64,000 nucleotides of DNA. It comes from Adiantum capillus-veneris. Taxonomy: Eukaryota; Streptophyta; Polypodiopsida; Polypodiales; Pteridaceae. Every line of letters starts with the position of its first letter. Position 1 is the first letter of the stretch. The notes beneath the pieces are model-generated. The model saw nothing but the letters and a program-made list of their open reading frames with translations. It was not told where the DNA came from and ran no database searches. Positions 1-12,402 of this stretch are shown here, in pieces. A program made the translations under genes and the position numbers. The DNA lies in NCBI GenBank assembly GCA_014529385.2, contig CM043953.1:63688372-63752371 (forward strand), in the 5' to 3' direction.

Positions 1-4
1 TCGG

Positions 5-224
5 CCATACTAGTTTAACCTAAAGCAAGGAGATCCACTTGTTATGCGATGAGTACTATATTTCAGCCAGCAATCTTCCAAACAAGGGTTAGAAAGAATC
101 AAAGACAAGCCATACTAGTTTAGCCTAAAGCAAGGATAATTAAGAGAGCCACTTGTTACGTGATGAGTATTGTATTTCAGCCAGCAATCTTCCGAAACAA
201 GGGTTAGAATGAATCAAAGACATT
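5..224. repeat. Tandem duplication, ~105-115 bp unit x2
   Basis: Two imperfect copies (about 5-109 and 110-224) share the opening CCATACTAGTTTA, a central TTTCAGCCAGCAATCTTCC and the ending GAATCAAAGAC. The second copy has a short insertion near its start. No coding potential is seen. It may lie in the 3' LTR of the decayed minus-strand gypsy element to its right, but the other end of that LTR cannot be seen. Confidence 0.8.
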
Positions 225-757
225 ATAGACTAAGCACAACACCAAAGGAAGTTGCCATATTTGATCTTCTATAGACTAGCTATCTCTTGTAAAGGCCTTC
301 ACAACGGCCACTTGTTGACATGGACAAAGGTGCTTTATTGGCAGACGCAATGCATGGAACGATGATGGTAGGAAATCATGTTGTGGTTTGACAAACAAAT
401 CGAGGAGGTGGGTTATGATCCATATCTCGATAGTTGTTCTCGAATGTAGGCTTTGATGATCTCAAAGAATGGATAGCAATGAACCATCCTTTCTACAAGC
501 TTTAACCAGACACTCTTTCAATTTGGAGGGTTCAATGGTATCCTAATCTAGGTAATCGGTCATTTTTTTGGTACTTGAATAGAAGTGCAATTTCAAGAAT
601 GCTCTCATATAGTAGTGGTATTCTAGGAGCAACACAAATTTAAAGAGCAAACTTGAAGATGTTAATTGTATGGTACGCACGAGAGAGAATTGAGCAGACA
701 GGGCTTTTTTAAAAGAAACATGTGGAAATTTCTAGGAATTGCGCGTGGCAAATGTTG

Positions 758-759
<2 letters not shown>

Positions 760-853
<94 letters not shown>
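760..853. repeat. (CT)n microsatellite, ~94 bp
   Basis: An uninterrupted CT dinucleotide run. It yields Glu-Arg or Ser-Leu repeat ORFs in several frames, none of which is a gene. Confidence 0.97.
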
Positions 854-854
<1 letters not shown>

Positions 855-1539
855 ATAATGACCTCCTCGTAAGGTTGTAATTAGCTAAGTGCCCATACGT
901 GACATTGTTGAGGCGGTGCAAGTATCCCAAAGAAGTGAATTTTGAGGAGTTATCACATGAGAGATTTGCCATGCCTTGGTGCTTTTATCCCAAAAGTTCT
1001 ATGTAATTTTTTCATTCGTAGTGCCTTTCTTGTTGTTCTAGAATGCAATCCAAGCACGAACACTATTGCACACGCTTTGACAAGGTCATACGTGTTCATA
1101 TTAGCTACTGTGTGGGTAGGCATGCGGCCATAAATCTTGATTCTTGCCCTTTCAACCTGTGATGAATGCTTTCTCTCATGATCTCTCACGTTCAAACTCT
1201 CTTCAATGTATTTTTACTTGCTTCGGTGGCTTTTAGAAGTTCTTTGGACCAAGAGAATTAGGAGCACTGCAAATAGATGATAGTATCAAAACAACCAAGA
1301 TCAAGAATCTTGTCATCCTCAAGGTCTAAACTAATTAATACCCAAAGCTAGAGTCAACAAGTCGTGGTTTAAAAATTGGCCTAGAAATTTGTACATGGTG
1401 TGTACAACTACTCTCTTTTTGCTTTCGTCCTCACCTCATTGCCGCCACCTCACTGTCGTCGATGCAACAGGATTATCCACTCCTCTCCTCAAAAGGAGTT
1501 TGGAGGTCACTTCTCTCTCTTCGCTCTGAACCCCAAGAT

Positions 1540-1591
1540 CTCTCTCTCTCTCTCTCTCTCTCTCACTCACACACACACACACACACACACA
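1540..1591. repeat. (CT)n(CA)n compound microsatellite
   Basis: A CT run passes directly into a CA run. The compound structure explains the low-complexity reading frame across it. Confidence 0.95.
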
Positions 1592-1790
1592 ATTACAAAA
1601 AGCATTCTAGAGTGTTATGCTCATTACAGTGACACCTCAAGCTCCTCCATACCCCTCCTCATGGCTTGAGTCATTGTCGCCACACTATATGAAAAAATCA
1701 CTTCCTGAAACAACACTTAGACTATTTCAGTAATAAGCTTAAATCATTAACTTAATAGAGAGTGTTCCCACAATTATAAGATCTGTCACA

Positions 1791-1803
1791 TTCCTTCCCC
1801 TTT
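1791..1803 (-). other. Polypurine tract of the minus-strand gypsy remnant
   Basis: On the minus strand this is a purine run (AAAAGGGGAAGGAA-like) immediately before TGTGACAGAT. It lies just downstream of the integrase-tail remnant, where a Ty3/gypsy PPT belongs. Confidence 0.6.
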
Positions 1804-1876
1804 AAAAGGATTTTTTGTCCTTGAAAATTTCATTGGAAGGAATATCTGAAGTTGGGAAACCTTTCCTTAAAAATGC

Positions 1877-4060
1877 TTATTCACTCCCATTGAGAACTCT
1901 CTTCAAAATAAATTTTCCACTTGACCAAACACTCTTTGTATATTGTATGTATGGTTCTCTTTCATGAATATCTAGTATTTTCTTAGGCACACGAGGAAGA
2001 GTGTGGGTGTTAATGAGCTCTACACTTTGATCATATTGGACTAAATTATTGGAATCTTCCAATTTGTCCTTAAACATACTAATGTGAAAAACTAGGTGAA
2101 TTCCACTTGTCTTTTGGTAGTTTGTAAGCTCTATCACGTGTCTTCTCGAGTATTGTGTAAGAACCACAATACCTAGGAGATAACTCTAGACATAGTCCAC
2201 TTTTCATAGTCCAAACTTTTCCAAGCACCTTAAGATTTCTCAAAGGTGAAAGGTCTTTTATGAGGATCCACATAGGCTCTAGCTCTATCTTGAAATTTCC
2301 TAATGCATATGATTTATATCTTCAAGAAATCTTCAAGAAATCTTTAGCTGTCTGAACTTTCTCCTTTTGCAGTCCTACTAAATAGGAAGCTGGGTTGAAA
2401 TCCATACATTAACATAAATGGACTATATCACATGGAAGAGTGTTTGGCACTATATCCAAACTCTACTATAGGTAAGTACTCTTCCCAAGTAATTTTTTGT
2501 TTACTTACATATGCTCTTAGCATATCTTCTAGGATTTGGTTAACCCTTCAAGTATAACCATCTATTTTGGATTATCAGTTGTATCTATGATGCTAAGCTT
2601 GTTCTCAAGTCTAGAAAAACAGCTTTCCAAAAGTGGCTATTGAATTTTCTATCCCGATCAGATACAATGTCTGCATGCAAAACATAAATTTGGTTTAGAT
2701 GCTCAACAAATAATGTTGCCTTCATGAGCCTTTACATCTAAAGTGGTAGAAATAAACCTAGCCATCTTGGTTAGCCTTTCAACAAAGCCGTACCCCTTTT
2801 GTGTTCTAGGTAATCTGATGCTAAAATCCATGGAAATACTCTCCCTTTTCCCTGCAAGAATGTCTAATGGGTGGAGGAGACCTCCAATCTTAAACTTTTT
2901 AACTTTATTGATTTGACAGTTGTCACATTGTGCAACATAGTCAAGGACGTCCTTATGCATTCATGACCAGTAAAACTATCTTTAAATAAGACTATTAATC
3001 TGATTGACACATGGGTGTCCCACACTAGGGCTATCTTTTAATAAGACTATTAATCTGATTGACGCATGGGTGTCCCACACTAGGGCTATCATAACACTCA
3101 AAGAGTATCTAATGCCTTAAATTTTGATCCCTTGAAACACGTACCCTACCCTTTTAGAGTAGATAGTCATCATCTATGGCAAAATTTTCCACTTGAATCC
3201 ATCTTGGTCATTTATAGATGCTTGAATGTCATTGAAAACCTCTTCATTTGGATCCCTTTTGTTTCCCATAATGTTGGACTATGCAAGATCCTCTTGACAT
3301 TTTCCTTTGATTAATTCAAGTAAATCCCTTGCAAAATGAGTAATACTCGTCTCATTTATCATAGGAACTCTACTAAGGGAATTTGTCACAATATTATTAT
3401 TTTTTTGTTTGATTGTTAAATCATAGTCAAACTCTTGAAGTTGTTAAGCCCATCTAGCCTTTTGACTTTTGAGCCCTATTTGATTAGAGAGCCATTAAAT
3501 GCTCTCCTTCTCAAAAACTATCATAACTTTGGCACCATGTAAATAGTGCATCTACTTCTTTAGAGCATGCACAATAGCATACACTTCCTTTCATAAACTA
3601 GATTGTTTTTTTGTGTGTGGTCTAACTTTTTGCTTTCAAAAGCAATGGGTTGATCCTCACACTATAGAAACAATAAATGGTTTATTGGAATCCACAATGA
3701 ATAAAAATAGGGGTTGTAATTATAGCTACCTTCAAATTTTTTCATGTTTCTTTTTTGTTCTTCCCCCCACTCAAAGGTTTTCCATTTCCCTTTGAATTAG
3801 TTAGCCACGAGAACTGCTACATTGGCACAATCTCTAATGCAACAACTATCAAAATTAGACATTCTTAGGAAGATATGCAAATCTTCTAGATTCTTTGGAT
3901 TTGGCCATTTTAAGATAGCATTCAAATCACCTCAAAGTCCATCTGTGATTGTCTAGGTCCATTTGAATCCCTTCACATGAGATAACATGACCAAGATACT
4001 TTCCTTCTCGTGTAAAGAATTCATCTATAAATTCTTGATCATAGAGAGATTTCTTTCTCA
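1877..4060 (-). pseudogene. Decayed Ty3/gypsy pol (RT end, RNase H, integrase, tail)
   Basis: The order on the minus strand is that of Ty3/gypsy pol. The end of RT is at about 3940-4030, with the motif 'YLGHVIS'. RNase H remnants are at about 3480-3680 ('QPIAFESKKL'). The integrase zinc finger end 'CDNCQ' and first core motif 'SMDFSIRLP' lie in 2703-2960. The integrase C-terminus and chromodomain-like tail are at 1877-2273 ('HISMFKD', 'RVPKKILDI'). Frames change repeatedly and stops are common, so this is a dead copy. The upstream RT core and gag are missing or unrecognisable beyond about 4060. It differs from the better preserved chromovirus H at 10775-19687 and is clearly older. Confidence 0.85.
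2976..3090. repeat. 55-bp tandem duplication inside the decayed pol
   Basis: Units at 2976-3030 and 3031-3085 differ at only a few positions (for example GACACATGGG versus GACGCATGGG), followed by the start of a third unit. A recent slippage-type duplication within the integrase zinc-finger region. Confidence 0.9.
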
Positions 4061-4186
4061 ATAATTGATAATATAAAAATCACTAAAAATTTACTTGGAT
4101 ATGGTCTTAAAACATCATTTAGTATTCATTGATATTATGAAAGTGGCGAGTTTATTAGTGATGCCTATGGTGAGTTGATTGCTTTT

Positions 4187-5824
4187 GTAATGGAATTGGA
4201 CTATGAACATTGAGAATAGCGGAATTTAAAGAATTGTAGTGAGCATTTTTATGAGAATACTTTGAGAAAATAGAAAGAGAACTTGATTAGAGGTAGCAAC
4301 ATAACCATTATACTTAATTAACTTGGCATGAACAATACTTTGCAAGAGAGAAAATTAGAGAACTTGACAATAGTTGAGGACCGGATTTATGTGGAGTTGG
4401 TCTCCCCTCCAAAAGGCTTTTGTATTATAGTTCTCCCATAAAGAGAGACTTGGTACAATACAAGCTTTGTGTTCCTTGAGACCTTGATGGTGCAATGAAG
4501 ATAGAGAGCTTCATGCACCACAATTATGCCCGTAACTTAGCTAAATGAAAGCATTAACTTGTCCTCGGCCTCAGTCCCAAGACCTCAAATACCTTCGAAG
4601 GTGGAGAGAGCTAGCATGGAATGAGGGTAGGGAAGAGGAAGAAGAAGTAACTTACAAGAAAGAAGTAGTGTCCTCTCATACCATTACTCATAGAGCTTAG
4701 CATAGCATAGTAGCATAGTAATGGAGATGAAGAAGATGGCAAGCATAGCATTGAAGCATGGCTCTGGGTTGGATTTGCATTCCATAGCCAAGAGTGTTGG
4801 TGTAGGATCTCAACTTCTCAAGCTTGGAGAAGGAGATGAAGTTCTTACACTTTCACAAAGTGAGAATTAGAGCATGTGAGTGTGTGTGTGTGAGAGAGTA
4901 TACCTCCAAGCACACCCCCAACTTGCCTTGGTCTACCCCTCCTTGTAGCTCATGATTGAATTTGATTGGACTCCTGCAAGCCTAGCCAATCCACATGCTT
5001 AGTGCATATCAAGCAACAAGGGTAGCATTTGGACAAGTGTCCTCCTTACCCCTTTGAGAGAGAGGGCTTGATAATATCTAGTTATTAATTAATCTAAATA
5101 CTCATTGGACCCCTCTTTAGACTAGCCAATAGGATTCAAACACACCATGTGGCTAAGCATAGGGAGAACTTGACTTGTGTCCTTGTGCCCCTTGAGGAAG
5201 GGGTGCCCTTTGGGTGAGTGGAAGGTCAAGTCAAGCATGTCCCTAGCTTTGGTGCTCTCCCCCTCCTATGTAGGGCCCCTTTTTTACTTTATCTCCTCAA
5301 GCCCTTACCTTCCAAGCATGGGGAAGCTTCTCAAGCACCTTAGTCAGCATGCGTAGACCTAGCATGAGCATGGGCTCGCTCTCTCACTCATATCCCTAGC
5401 TTGTAGGCTCGGCCCCCTCTCTGTAGGGCTCAACTTTGACTTGGCCTTGGACACCTCAAGCACATGGCCAGCTTGGCCAAGGACCTTAGTTATCAAGCAT
5501 GTCAAGCACCTTAATTATTAACACCTAAAACATGAACCTAGCGTAACCTAAGGTCCCCCTAAGGTCCTAGGTCTGAGCTTTTAACATTAACCTTTGGAGG
5601 TCTTTAATGAAGGTAACCCTAAGGTCTTTCAAGCTCCGTTAGCTAGCATTTCTCTTTGATAGACCATCTCCCATTTGGACCCATTGACTTTGGTCCCGTG
5701 TTGAGATGGATCCATAAGCACGGGTCTATATTCTAACTCTTGTTCCCATTTATTCTCCCATGTTAAATGATCAGTTCAATATGAGAAAATCATTTGGGTT
5801 AGTTAGATATTAGATTTTATGACA
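4187..5824 (-). mobile_element. Solo LTR related to element H (minus orientation)
   Basis: Read on the minus strand it starts TGTCATAAAATCTAATATC and continues with a close relative of the H LTR start (the 'AAATGATTTTCTCATATT..CTGATCATTTAA' region), and ends near CCATTACA. The middle matches the H LTR in order: exon-like GAGGTCTTGGG block, tandem AAGCTTAGC segments, CACTC-rich part. Its length (about 1.64 kb) matches the H LTRs (about 1.6 kb). No PBS or PPT adjoins it and I see no matching target duplication, so it is a solo or remnant LTR. Divergence from H is substantial. Confidence 0.75.
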
Positions 5825-5829
5825 TTATG

Positions 5830-6173
5830 TCATGCCAAGGGTAGGACTATAGGAGGGCACGGCCCGGGCCAAGGGCCGACGGATACACATGCAGTACAGG
5901 GGCTATATGTAGCTAAGAGCCAGAGGGCCAGGGGCCTATATATAGGCAGGTTGGGTGGTTATGAGCATGATGCGGTAATATGGTTCTTAATCCCTACATA
6001 TCTTATCATTGAACTACGATCCAATGATATTTTACCATTTATTTGGTATCTAACCTTATAAAGGTTTAGTTTGGTTATTAGTCTCTAAACTAGCTAAGAG
6101 CCAAAGGGCCAGGGGCCTATATATAGGCAGGTTGGGTGGTTATGAGCATGTCTATCTTCCCTATGTCCTTTCA
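5830..6173 (+). mobile_element. Element G: 3' part of a 5' LTR
   Basis: A perfect tRNA-iMet type PBS follows at 6175, so the LTR should end at 6173 (..TTTCA). The left boundary of the LTR is not evident. It contains two 58-bp direct copies of a segment with the TATA-like string CCTATATATAGGC. No second complete LTR was found to the right, so the element may be truncated or end beyond the insertion of H. Confidence 0.5.
5912..6150. repeat. 58-bp direct duplication flanking a 123-bp block
   Basis: Copies at 5912-5969 and 6093-6150 differ by about one base. The 123 bp between them recur at 10268-10402 without the flanking duplication. Either a segmental duplication or an insertion with a very long flanking repeat; which one is open. 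Confidence 0.85.
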
Positions 6174-6174
6174 C

Positions 6175-6186
6175 TGGTATCAGAGC
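6175..6186 (+). other. Primer-binding site, tRNA-iMet type (element G)
   Basis: TGGTATCAGAGC, identical to the PBS of H and C, preceded by a one-base spacer after the LTR-ending CA. Confidence 0.85.
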
Positions 6187-8018
6187 TTAGGGAGGGAGAA
6201 TAAGACTATGGAGCACAAAGGCGTGTGTGATTATGGCATTCTTTCTCTCAAATTGAGCGGTGGATGGTCTCACATGACAGGCAAAGCACGAACAACAATT
6301 GATCATTTGCAAGCTAAGTGTAACTTTGATTAGTTTTGACTCTTAATTCTTATCTTAATTATGTGATTGCAAGCAAATTCTACACCTTGAGTTTGGAAGG
6401 TCGTGTATGTCAAGGAGATTGTGCATGGCAAGGAAGAAGAAGCAAGTCAACTCCATGAAGGAAGTCGAGTTCTTTCATGTCAAGATAGAAGAGGAAAGAA
6501 GGTCGATTTGAAGCTTTAATGGAGCGCTTGGGTCGTTTGACAAAGAAGATCTCAAAATAGCTGCATGATGCATGCATGTTCTAAAACGGGAAAAAGGAAG
6601 CATGCGAGAGAATCAACACCAAGATGGCCTCCTCCACGTATGGCATGCACAAACAAAGAAGCATGCAACAAAGCATAAACTTCTTTTCTGAAAGACAGAT
6701 CACGGAAGCCATAAGAAGTTGCATGCTGCTCTAGATTGGAAATGGCGTGCTTGGAGGAGTGAAGAAGACGGATGGGAAGAAATTCTCTGCATGATCAGAG
6801 CTTGCATGTTCAGCAACAACATGCATCCTTGGCACGTCATGGGCATAAGGCTTGCCGGTGATGCATGCGGCTCGTCATGCACAAGGTGACCGGGGAGGGA
6901 TGTTGGGCAGATGGCCATGGGAACAAGCCCTAGTATTGAAGGCGTGCCATGGAGATGCCCTCGACACTCTCCTTGATGGGGGCCGCCATGGGCAGCCCAG
7001 ACCACTCTACTGTGTTTGCTTTGTTGTGTTTGCAACCCAAGGCAGGGCCTCCTAAGGCTGCATGAGTGATACCACTCGGTTGTGCCAACCAGTGAGCCAC
7101 ATATGCACCCATGCTTAAGGGCAGCCATGGGTTTGCAAGGGTAGTGCTGGCCAGGAGCTAGCTTTGCATAGCAAGAAAAAGTGTTGCCCCAGTAGCATTA
7201 AAGGAGCACAGAGCAGTCTCATGGTGATGAGCCAAGGCTGGCAATTTTTGAAGCCGCCAAGACAGTGGACTGCGTCTAGGGACGGCCAAGAGTGGCACCA
7301 TGAGGTAGGATCAAGGGCAATTTCCCTTGCTTGGGTAGCAATGAGGACTGGTCTACGTGTCCACAGCCTAAGAAAGGGGGCGTGCTCTGAGAGAGCAGCA
7401 AGAAATTGATCATGGGTTTCGAGGATTGATGTGATGCAGCAAGGCTTTGCAACCACCCACAATTGTCAAGGGACAGCCTTTGAGTGCCAAAAGTCAGCCA
7501 TAGCTTTACATGCAGATTGCTCAAGGGGCAAAAAAAGGGGTGTCATAGAGGCGCCATGAGGGTGCCATCGAGTTTCCATGGCCGCAACAGCGCTGGCCAA
7601 TGTCCATGTTTGCAAGCAGCCAAGGTGGCATATGTGAGGCAATGCTAGGGGCAACGTCGCCACCATCACGCCTTAGGGCTACGAGCAACCAGCCAAGAAA
7701 AGGGCATGCATAGTTGCGTTGCCAAGGCCAAACCAAGGCTGCAAACAGGGACCGTGAGCCAAGATGTAGCCGCCACTCATGCACTGGCTGGTAGCATCCA
7801 AACAAGGGTAGCCAAGAGGGCGTAGGGCTAGGGTTGCTACTTTTTAGCTGGTACTGGCCAGCTTAAAAGGCTTTTAAGCCCAATGCTCACATGGGCATTA
7901 CTGAGAGCTTTGGGGGGTGCCCAAGGAGAAGGGGCTCTACATGAGTCAGTGGCCATGGTGGCCAACACAACCGGCTATGGGCAAGGCTAAGGCTATCACT
8001 AGAAACATACATATGTTC

Positions 8019-8124
8019 GATGGAGCTTGTCTATGAGTACCCGATAAGGATTTATGGCAATCAAGGCCATTTGATGGAGCTTGTCTACGACTACCCGACA
8101 AGGATTTATGGAAATCAAGGCCAT
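8019..8124. repeat. 54-bp tandem duplication
   Basis: Two copies starting GATGGAGCTTGTCTA (8019 and 8073), both ending in AATCAAGGCCAT, with a few substitutions. Located in non-coding DNA of element G. Confidence 0.9.
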
Positions 8125-10267
8125 CTATTTTCCGGCTTGGATGGGTATGCCTACAAGGCGAACGAGATGACAACTTAATGTCATTCAGGTGTTTCCTTCA
8201 GTTCAAGTAACAATTTTTCATTTCATGCTATCACGATCATTGTCAATTACCACTCGTCCAACTTATGCAAGTATAGCTTTGAATGATGGCATGTACTCCA
8301 TGTTTCTTGTTGTTTGACTCTCATTAGGCAGAGTGCTTGTATGACAAGCCTCTGAGTGTATGACTTCAAAATACCTTGATAGGACTTTCACAACATCTAT
8401 GTCATTGGCACTTGTGCTTGGAATATGTATAACGTGTATGACATGTTTTGTTATCCTGGACAAGATGTTGGTGTACATGCGACTATGATGCCTTCTTCAA
8501 TGAGGATTTTGTGCACATAAGTTAATATGTAGCACCTGTATTGCTCAGCATAACGCTGAGTCGCTTCCCACGGAGAACGAGTCTAAGAGAGGCTAAGAGA
8601 AGATGCATTATTTGCTCCGTACACATAGTTTGACAAGATTGCCATTTGTTGTAGATGGTATGTATGGTTTGACATCTATCCATGCATCACATACACGGCA
8701 TGGTGGTGGCTTGTAAGATGTAATATTTTCTCTTGTTTTGTGCATGTCACAAGCAAGGTAAGACAAATACGCTTTGTCTACATGACACTAGGCTATGAGC
8801 CTATGTCTCTTGCTCTTGTGTGCGGCTCTAGCAAGTTTTGATGATCAAGGCACAAATGAGGTTCGACAAGCATGGCTTGTTTGACATGAAATTAGGTTGT
8901 GCTATGTAACTCATGACATCCATGGATGTGGGAGTGACTATTATGGTACCTTATGCACACAATACATGGTATTGATTTGCATATCTAGCCAAAGGTGGGG
9001 CGGCCTAAGGCTATCATAATGGATTAGACTACTAATCCTCTACTGCACAGGGTGCATAAACATTTTAAGGAGACAACTATAGCACAGCTGGCTATAGTGC
9101 TCATCTCTCGGCGGCAAGGAGGCCGTGCCTATGTGTGAAACAGAAGCCATACACAAAATGCCTACAAGGCTACATAAGCATGGCTTATATATTTGACATG
9201 GATTGGTTATTTACAACGGTATTTACCAATGTTGTATTCACATACTTATGTGATTTAGGACCAAGGTTTTGGCTATGAGCCACCAACTATCTCTCTTGAC
9301 TTGCAACTTCTTTTGCATAGGATAAATATCTAAACCATTCTTGAGTTTGATGAATAAGTTTATGCACTATACGCGTAGTGATTTTTCTAGGGCATTGTAT
9401 TAGTTGATACAATGCCGCCGTTCTCTTTGTATGATAAAGTGGAATCTCCTCTAGTAACAGCTATGAGACCAAGGACAAGAGAATACTTTTCACTAAAGAG
9501 TCCTATACATTTATATAGCTACCCATTGGCAACTCAAGGATAGCACGGCTATATGAGTTTTCTTGACAAAATTGTCAAGTCAAGGGTTGTCTATATCAAC
9601 CATATTAAGAAAGTGAACTTTATTCACTATTTGTTGCAATTCTACAGCCTAGGGTATGTTGTTGTCAAAGCATGCGCACTAGGTGTATGGGCCCTAGTGT
9701 TTGGCAATGACATATCCGAGGCGGCATGAGATTTGATTGGTACATAGTAGTGCTCATTATGGAGACACTACACACGTTTAGGAATAAAAGTTGTTCACCT
9801 TGTACCAATATTCATGTGGAGTTCATGTTTATGAGGGTCCCTCTCACTCTAGCCGAGAGTGTTGTAGTCGTTCCTCCACACATTAGTCCTTTGTGTACTT
9901 AAGAGATGACTATACAGCTAGTCTCTCTACTTGAGACATATTCCACATGTGGAGAATATGAGTCTCATGGTACTAATACAGGTGCCGCATTTTTTGTATT
10001 ATGGCAAGTCCCTGTGCTAGTCACTTCATTAACAATTGACCATTATAGCACCGTATTTGGAGCATTTTATGGGCCAATAAAATGTTAGGTACATAGACTT
10101 GTTATACAAACAAGTAGTAACAACCTTAATAGAGCGTTGTGTAGCTGGTATGCTTCTATTGATTCATTCCTTTGTAATGAATCATATCCACGATTGGATA
10201 AAGGTTTCTCTATGATGGAATGAGACATCTACTCTTGCTATGAGCAAATAAGAGTACTTACCCTATG

Positions 10268-10402
10268 CTATGAGCATGATGCGGTAATATGGTTCTTAAT
10301 CCCTACATACCTTATCATTGAACTACGATCCAATTATATTTTATCATTTATTTGGTATTTAACCGTATAAAGGTTTAGTTTGGTTATTAGTCTATGAACT
10401 AG
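10268..10402. repeat. Second copy of the 123-bp dispersed block
   Basis: Matches 5963-6092 closely from GAGCATGATGCGGTAATATG through TTTGGTTATTAGTCT. Only this block, not the 58-bp duplicated flank, is shared. Nature unknown; no terminal inverted repeats seen. Confidence 0.85.
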
Positions 10403-10768
10403 TCAACCATACGGGTAGGACACAAGTTTTACCCTTGCAGAGCTATGAGCTAGAGCTAGGACCTAAGAGATGAGTTATGAGCTCTAAGATGAGCTACAAG
10501 CTATACAATAAGCTATGGGCTCATCCCTTCAGGATAGTATAGTGCCATATACAAAGACTCCTACATATAGTGACTTTACACTAAGCACTCTATATGGAAA
10601 TGAAATGGAATAACTGCTACGATTTTTGATCCACAAGAATAACATTAGTACTCTTTTGACTTTTGTTACTGTCAGAATCCAAAGAGGATAGTCAGATTAC
10701 AAGTTACAAGTGTACTCTTGTGCTGAAGGATATGTAAAGCGCATACGTTAGCACCAAGCAATCCAATT

Positions 10769-10774
10769 AGCAAG
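10769..10774. repeat. Left target-site duplication of element H (AGCAAG)
   Basis: AGCAAG directly before the LTR-starting TG, repeated at 19688-19693 directly after the LTR-ending CA. One of the six bases may match by chance, since 5 bp is the usual length. Confidence 0.85.
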
Positions 10775-11153
10775 TGTCATAATAATCAATATCTAATTCT
10801 CCTAAATGATTTTCTCATATTAAACTGATCATTTAATGTGGGAAAGTGCCAGGGGAGAAAAAGCTAGAATATTGGTTGAGCTAGCAGACCGGCCACAGTA
10901 GGGATCCAAAGGAGGTGAAATAGGGATCCAAAGGGGGGGCCATTTGCAAAAGAACCATGTGCAACAATGGGCTAAAAAGACCCTAAGGTTCAGCCCATTA
11001 AGACTTCCAAAATGCTAAGGTTCCAAAATTCAAAGGTTGTGTCCAAAGGGTTAAAGCTTATGGGGAATTGGATGCTTTGTGTGCTCTCCAAAGTCAATGC
11101 ATATCCCTACATGGGAGGGGGCGAGCCCTTCTTCTAGGGGATGAGAGAGAAAT

Positions 11154-11197
<44 letters not shown>

Positions 11198-12389
11198 GCT
11201 CCCTTTACACAAAGGGAATGAGGGACACATGTCAGCTCCCTAGGCCAGATGCCCACAAGGTGTGCCCAGTTTCTATTGGATGACCCTTGAAGTGGACCAA
11301 TGAGAATTAAGCTAGAGTAAATCTAGTTTAATTAATTTAAAAACATTTAATAAAAGAAACCAATGAGAATTAAGTCTCCTAGAAGACTATTGGGCATTCT
11401 CCCAAGGGGTCCAATGAGCATTCAGGAGCCCAATGGCTTGCCTGATTCCTATTGGCCAGGAGGCAAAGGGGTCCAATGAGAGTTTAGTTTAATTATTTAA
11501 TTACCTAAAGCTCTCACAAAAGGGAAAAGGGGGACACATGTCAAAAGGCTATCACTTATGCTGCTTAATTGTGATTGGCTTGACTTGGGGAGGGCCAATG
11601 AGGCTTGAGCAAGAGCAAATAGCAAGAGGGCTCGCCCAAGAGAGAGAGAGGGGGATGATTTTTGCAAGGCATTATCACACACTCACTCACACAATCTCAT
11701 GTGTGAAGAAAGAGAAGACTATCTCTTCCCAAGCTTTAATGGAGAGCTCATCACCTACTCCAAGCTTGTGAGATAGAAGCCTACATCAACACTCTCTTGT
11801 CATGTGGATGCAAATCCAACCAAGAGCCAAGCTTCAATGCATGCTCATCTCCTCTACCAAGCTAATTACTAAGCTAAGCTATGCTAATATGAGTGATTAT
11901 GTGAGGAGATGTACATCTTTCTCGTAAGATACTCCTTCTTCCTCTCAATCTACTCTCATACCCTGATAGCTCTCACCATCTTTGAAGGTGTGTGAGGTCT
12001 TGGGTCTGAGAACGGGGATAATTAAAGTTGTGTTTGTTAAGTGTTTTGCTTAGTGCATGAAGCTTTCATCTTCATTGCACTAGCTAGTCTTGAAGGAACA
12101 CAAAGAATTGTATTGTACAATGTCTCTCTTGATGGGAGAAACCATAATAGAAAGCCTTTTGGAGGGGGGACCGGCTCCATGCAAATCCGGTCCTCAACTG
12201 TTGTCATTAGCTTAATTTCTCTCTCTTTTGAAAGTATTGTCGATGCTATCTAACTAGGTGTGATGCTTTTTGTTGCTCTCTCCACCCAAGCACTCTTGTA
12301 ATTCTCATTAGGAATCTATTCTAATGAAATGCCCACTATGTTCATGCTCATTTCCGCTACACACAAGTTAGTAGGCCTTAAATGTTACA
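10775..12389 (+). repeat. 5' LTR of element H (1615 bp)
   Basis: Begins TGTCATAATAATC and ends AAATGTTACA, one base before the PBS. It is repeated at 18101-19687. It contains several copies of a CCAATGAG-type segment (about 11270-11500) and a CA microsatellite at 11155-11194 that is much shorter in the 3' LTR. Confidence 0.95.
11155..11194. repeat. (CA)n microsatellite in the H 5' LTR
   Basis: About 20 CA units here, against about 6 at the matching place in the 3' LTR (18481-18494). The length change happened after insertion and accounts for much of the LTR length difference. Confidence 0.95.
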
Positions 12390-12390
12390 T

Positions 12391-12402
12391 TGGTATCAGA
12401 GC
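12391..12402 (+). other. Primer-binding site, tRNA-iMet type (element H)
   Basis: TGGTATCAGAGC, complementary to the 3' end of plant initiator tRNA-Met, one base after the 5' LTR. Confidence 0.95.

Larger units (their letters stand above)
225..1790 (-). other. Non-coding stretch, probably partly 3' LTR of a decayed gypsy element
   Basis: No believable gene is present; ORFs here are short or are microsatellite translations. The right boundary is informative: read on the minus strand, a purine run (1791-1803) is followed by TGTGACAGAT, the expected polypurine tract/LTR-start arrangement for the minus-strand gypsy remnant at 1877-4060. I could not find the far end of this LTR or a second copy. 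Confidence 0.4.
6187..10768 (+). other. Non-coding interior of element G or unassigned repeat sequence
   Basis: No protein family is recognisable on either strand. The part from about 6550 to 8000 is comparatively GC-rich and gives several overlapping 60-140 codon frames on the minus strand, but these overlap one another in different frames and show no domain, so I treat them as chance. The remainder is AT-rich. The stretch runs into the left target duplication of element H, which is therefore inserted in it. Confidence 0.5.

Noticed and set aside
709-972. Glu-Arg repeat protein on the minus strand
   Set aside because: It is a translation of the CT microsatellite; the same applies to frames across 32976-33103.
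6700-7805. Cluster of minus-strand ORFs of 60-142 codons, possibly a gene
   Set aside because: Overlapping frames on both strands are open because the DNA is GC-richer; no domain, no consistent frame, no splice pattern that joins them.
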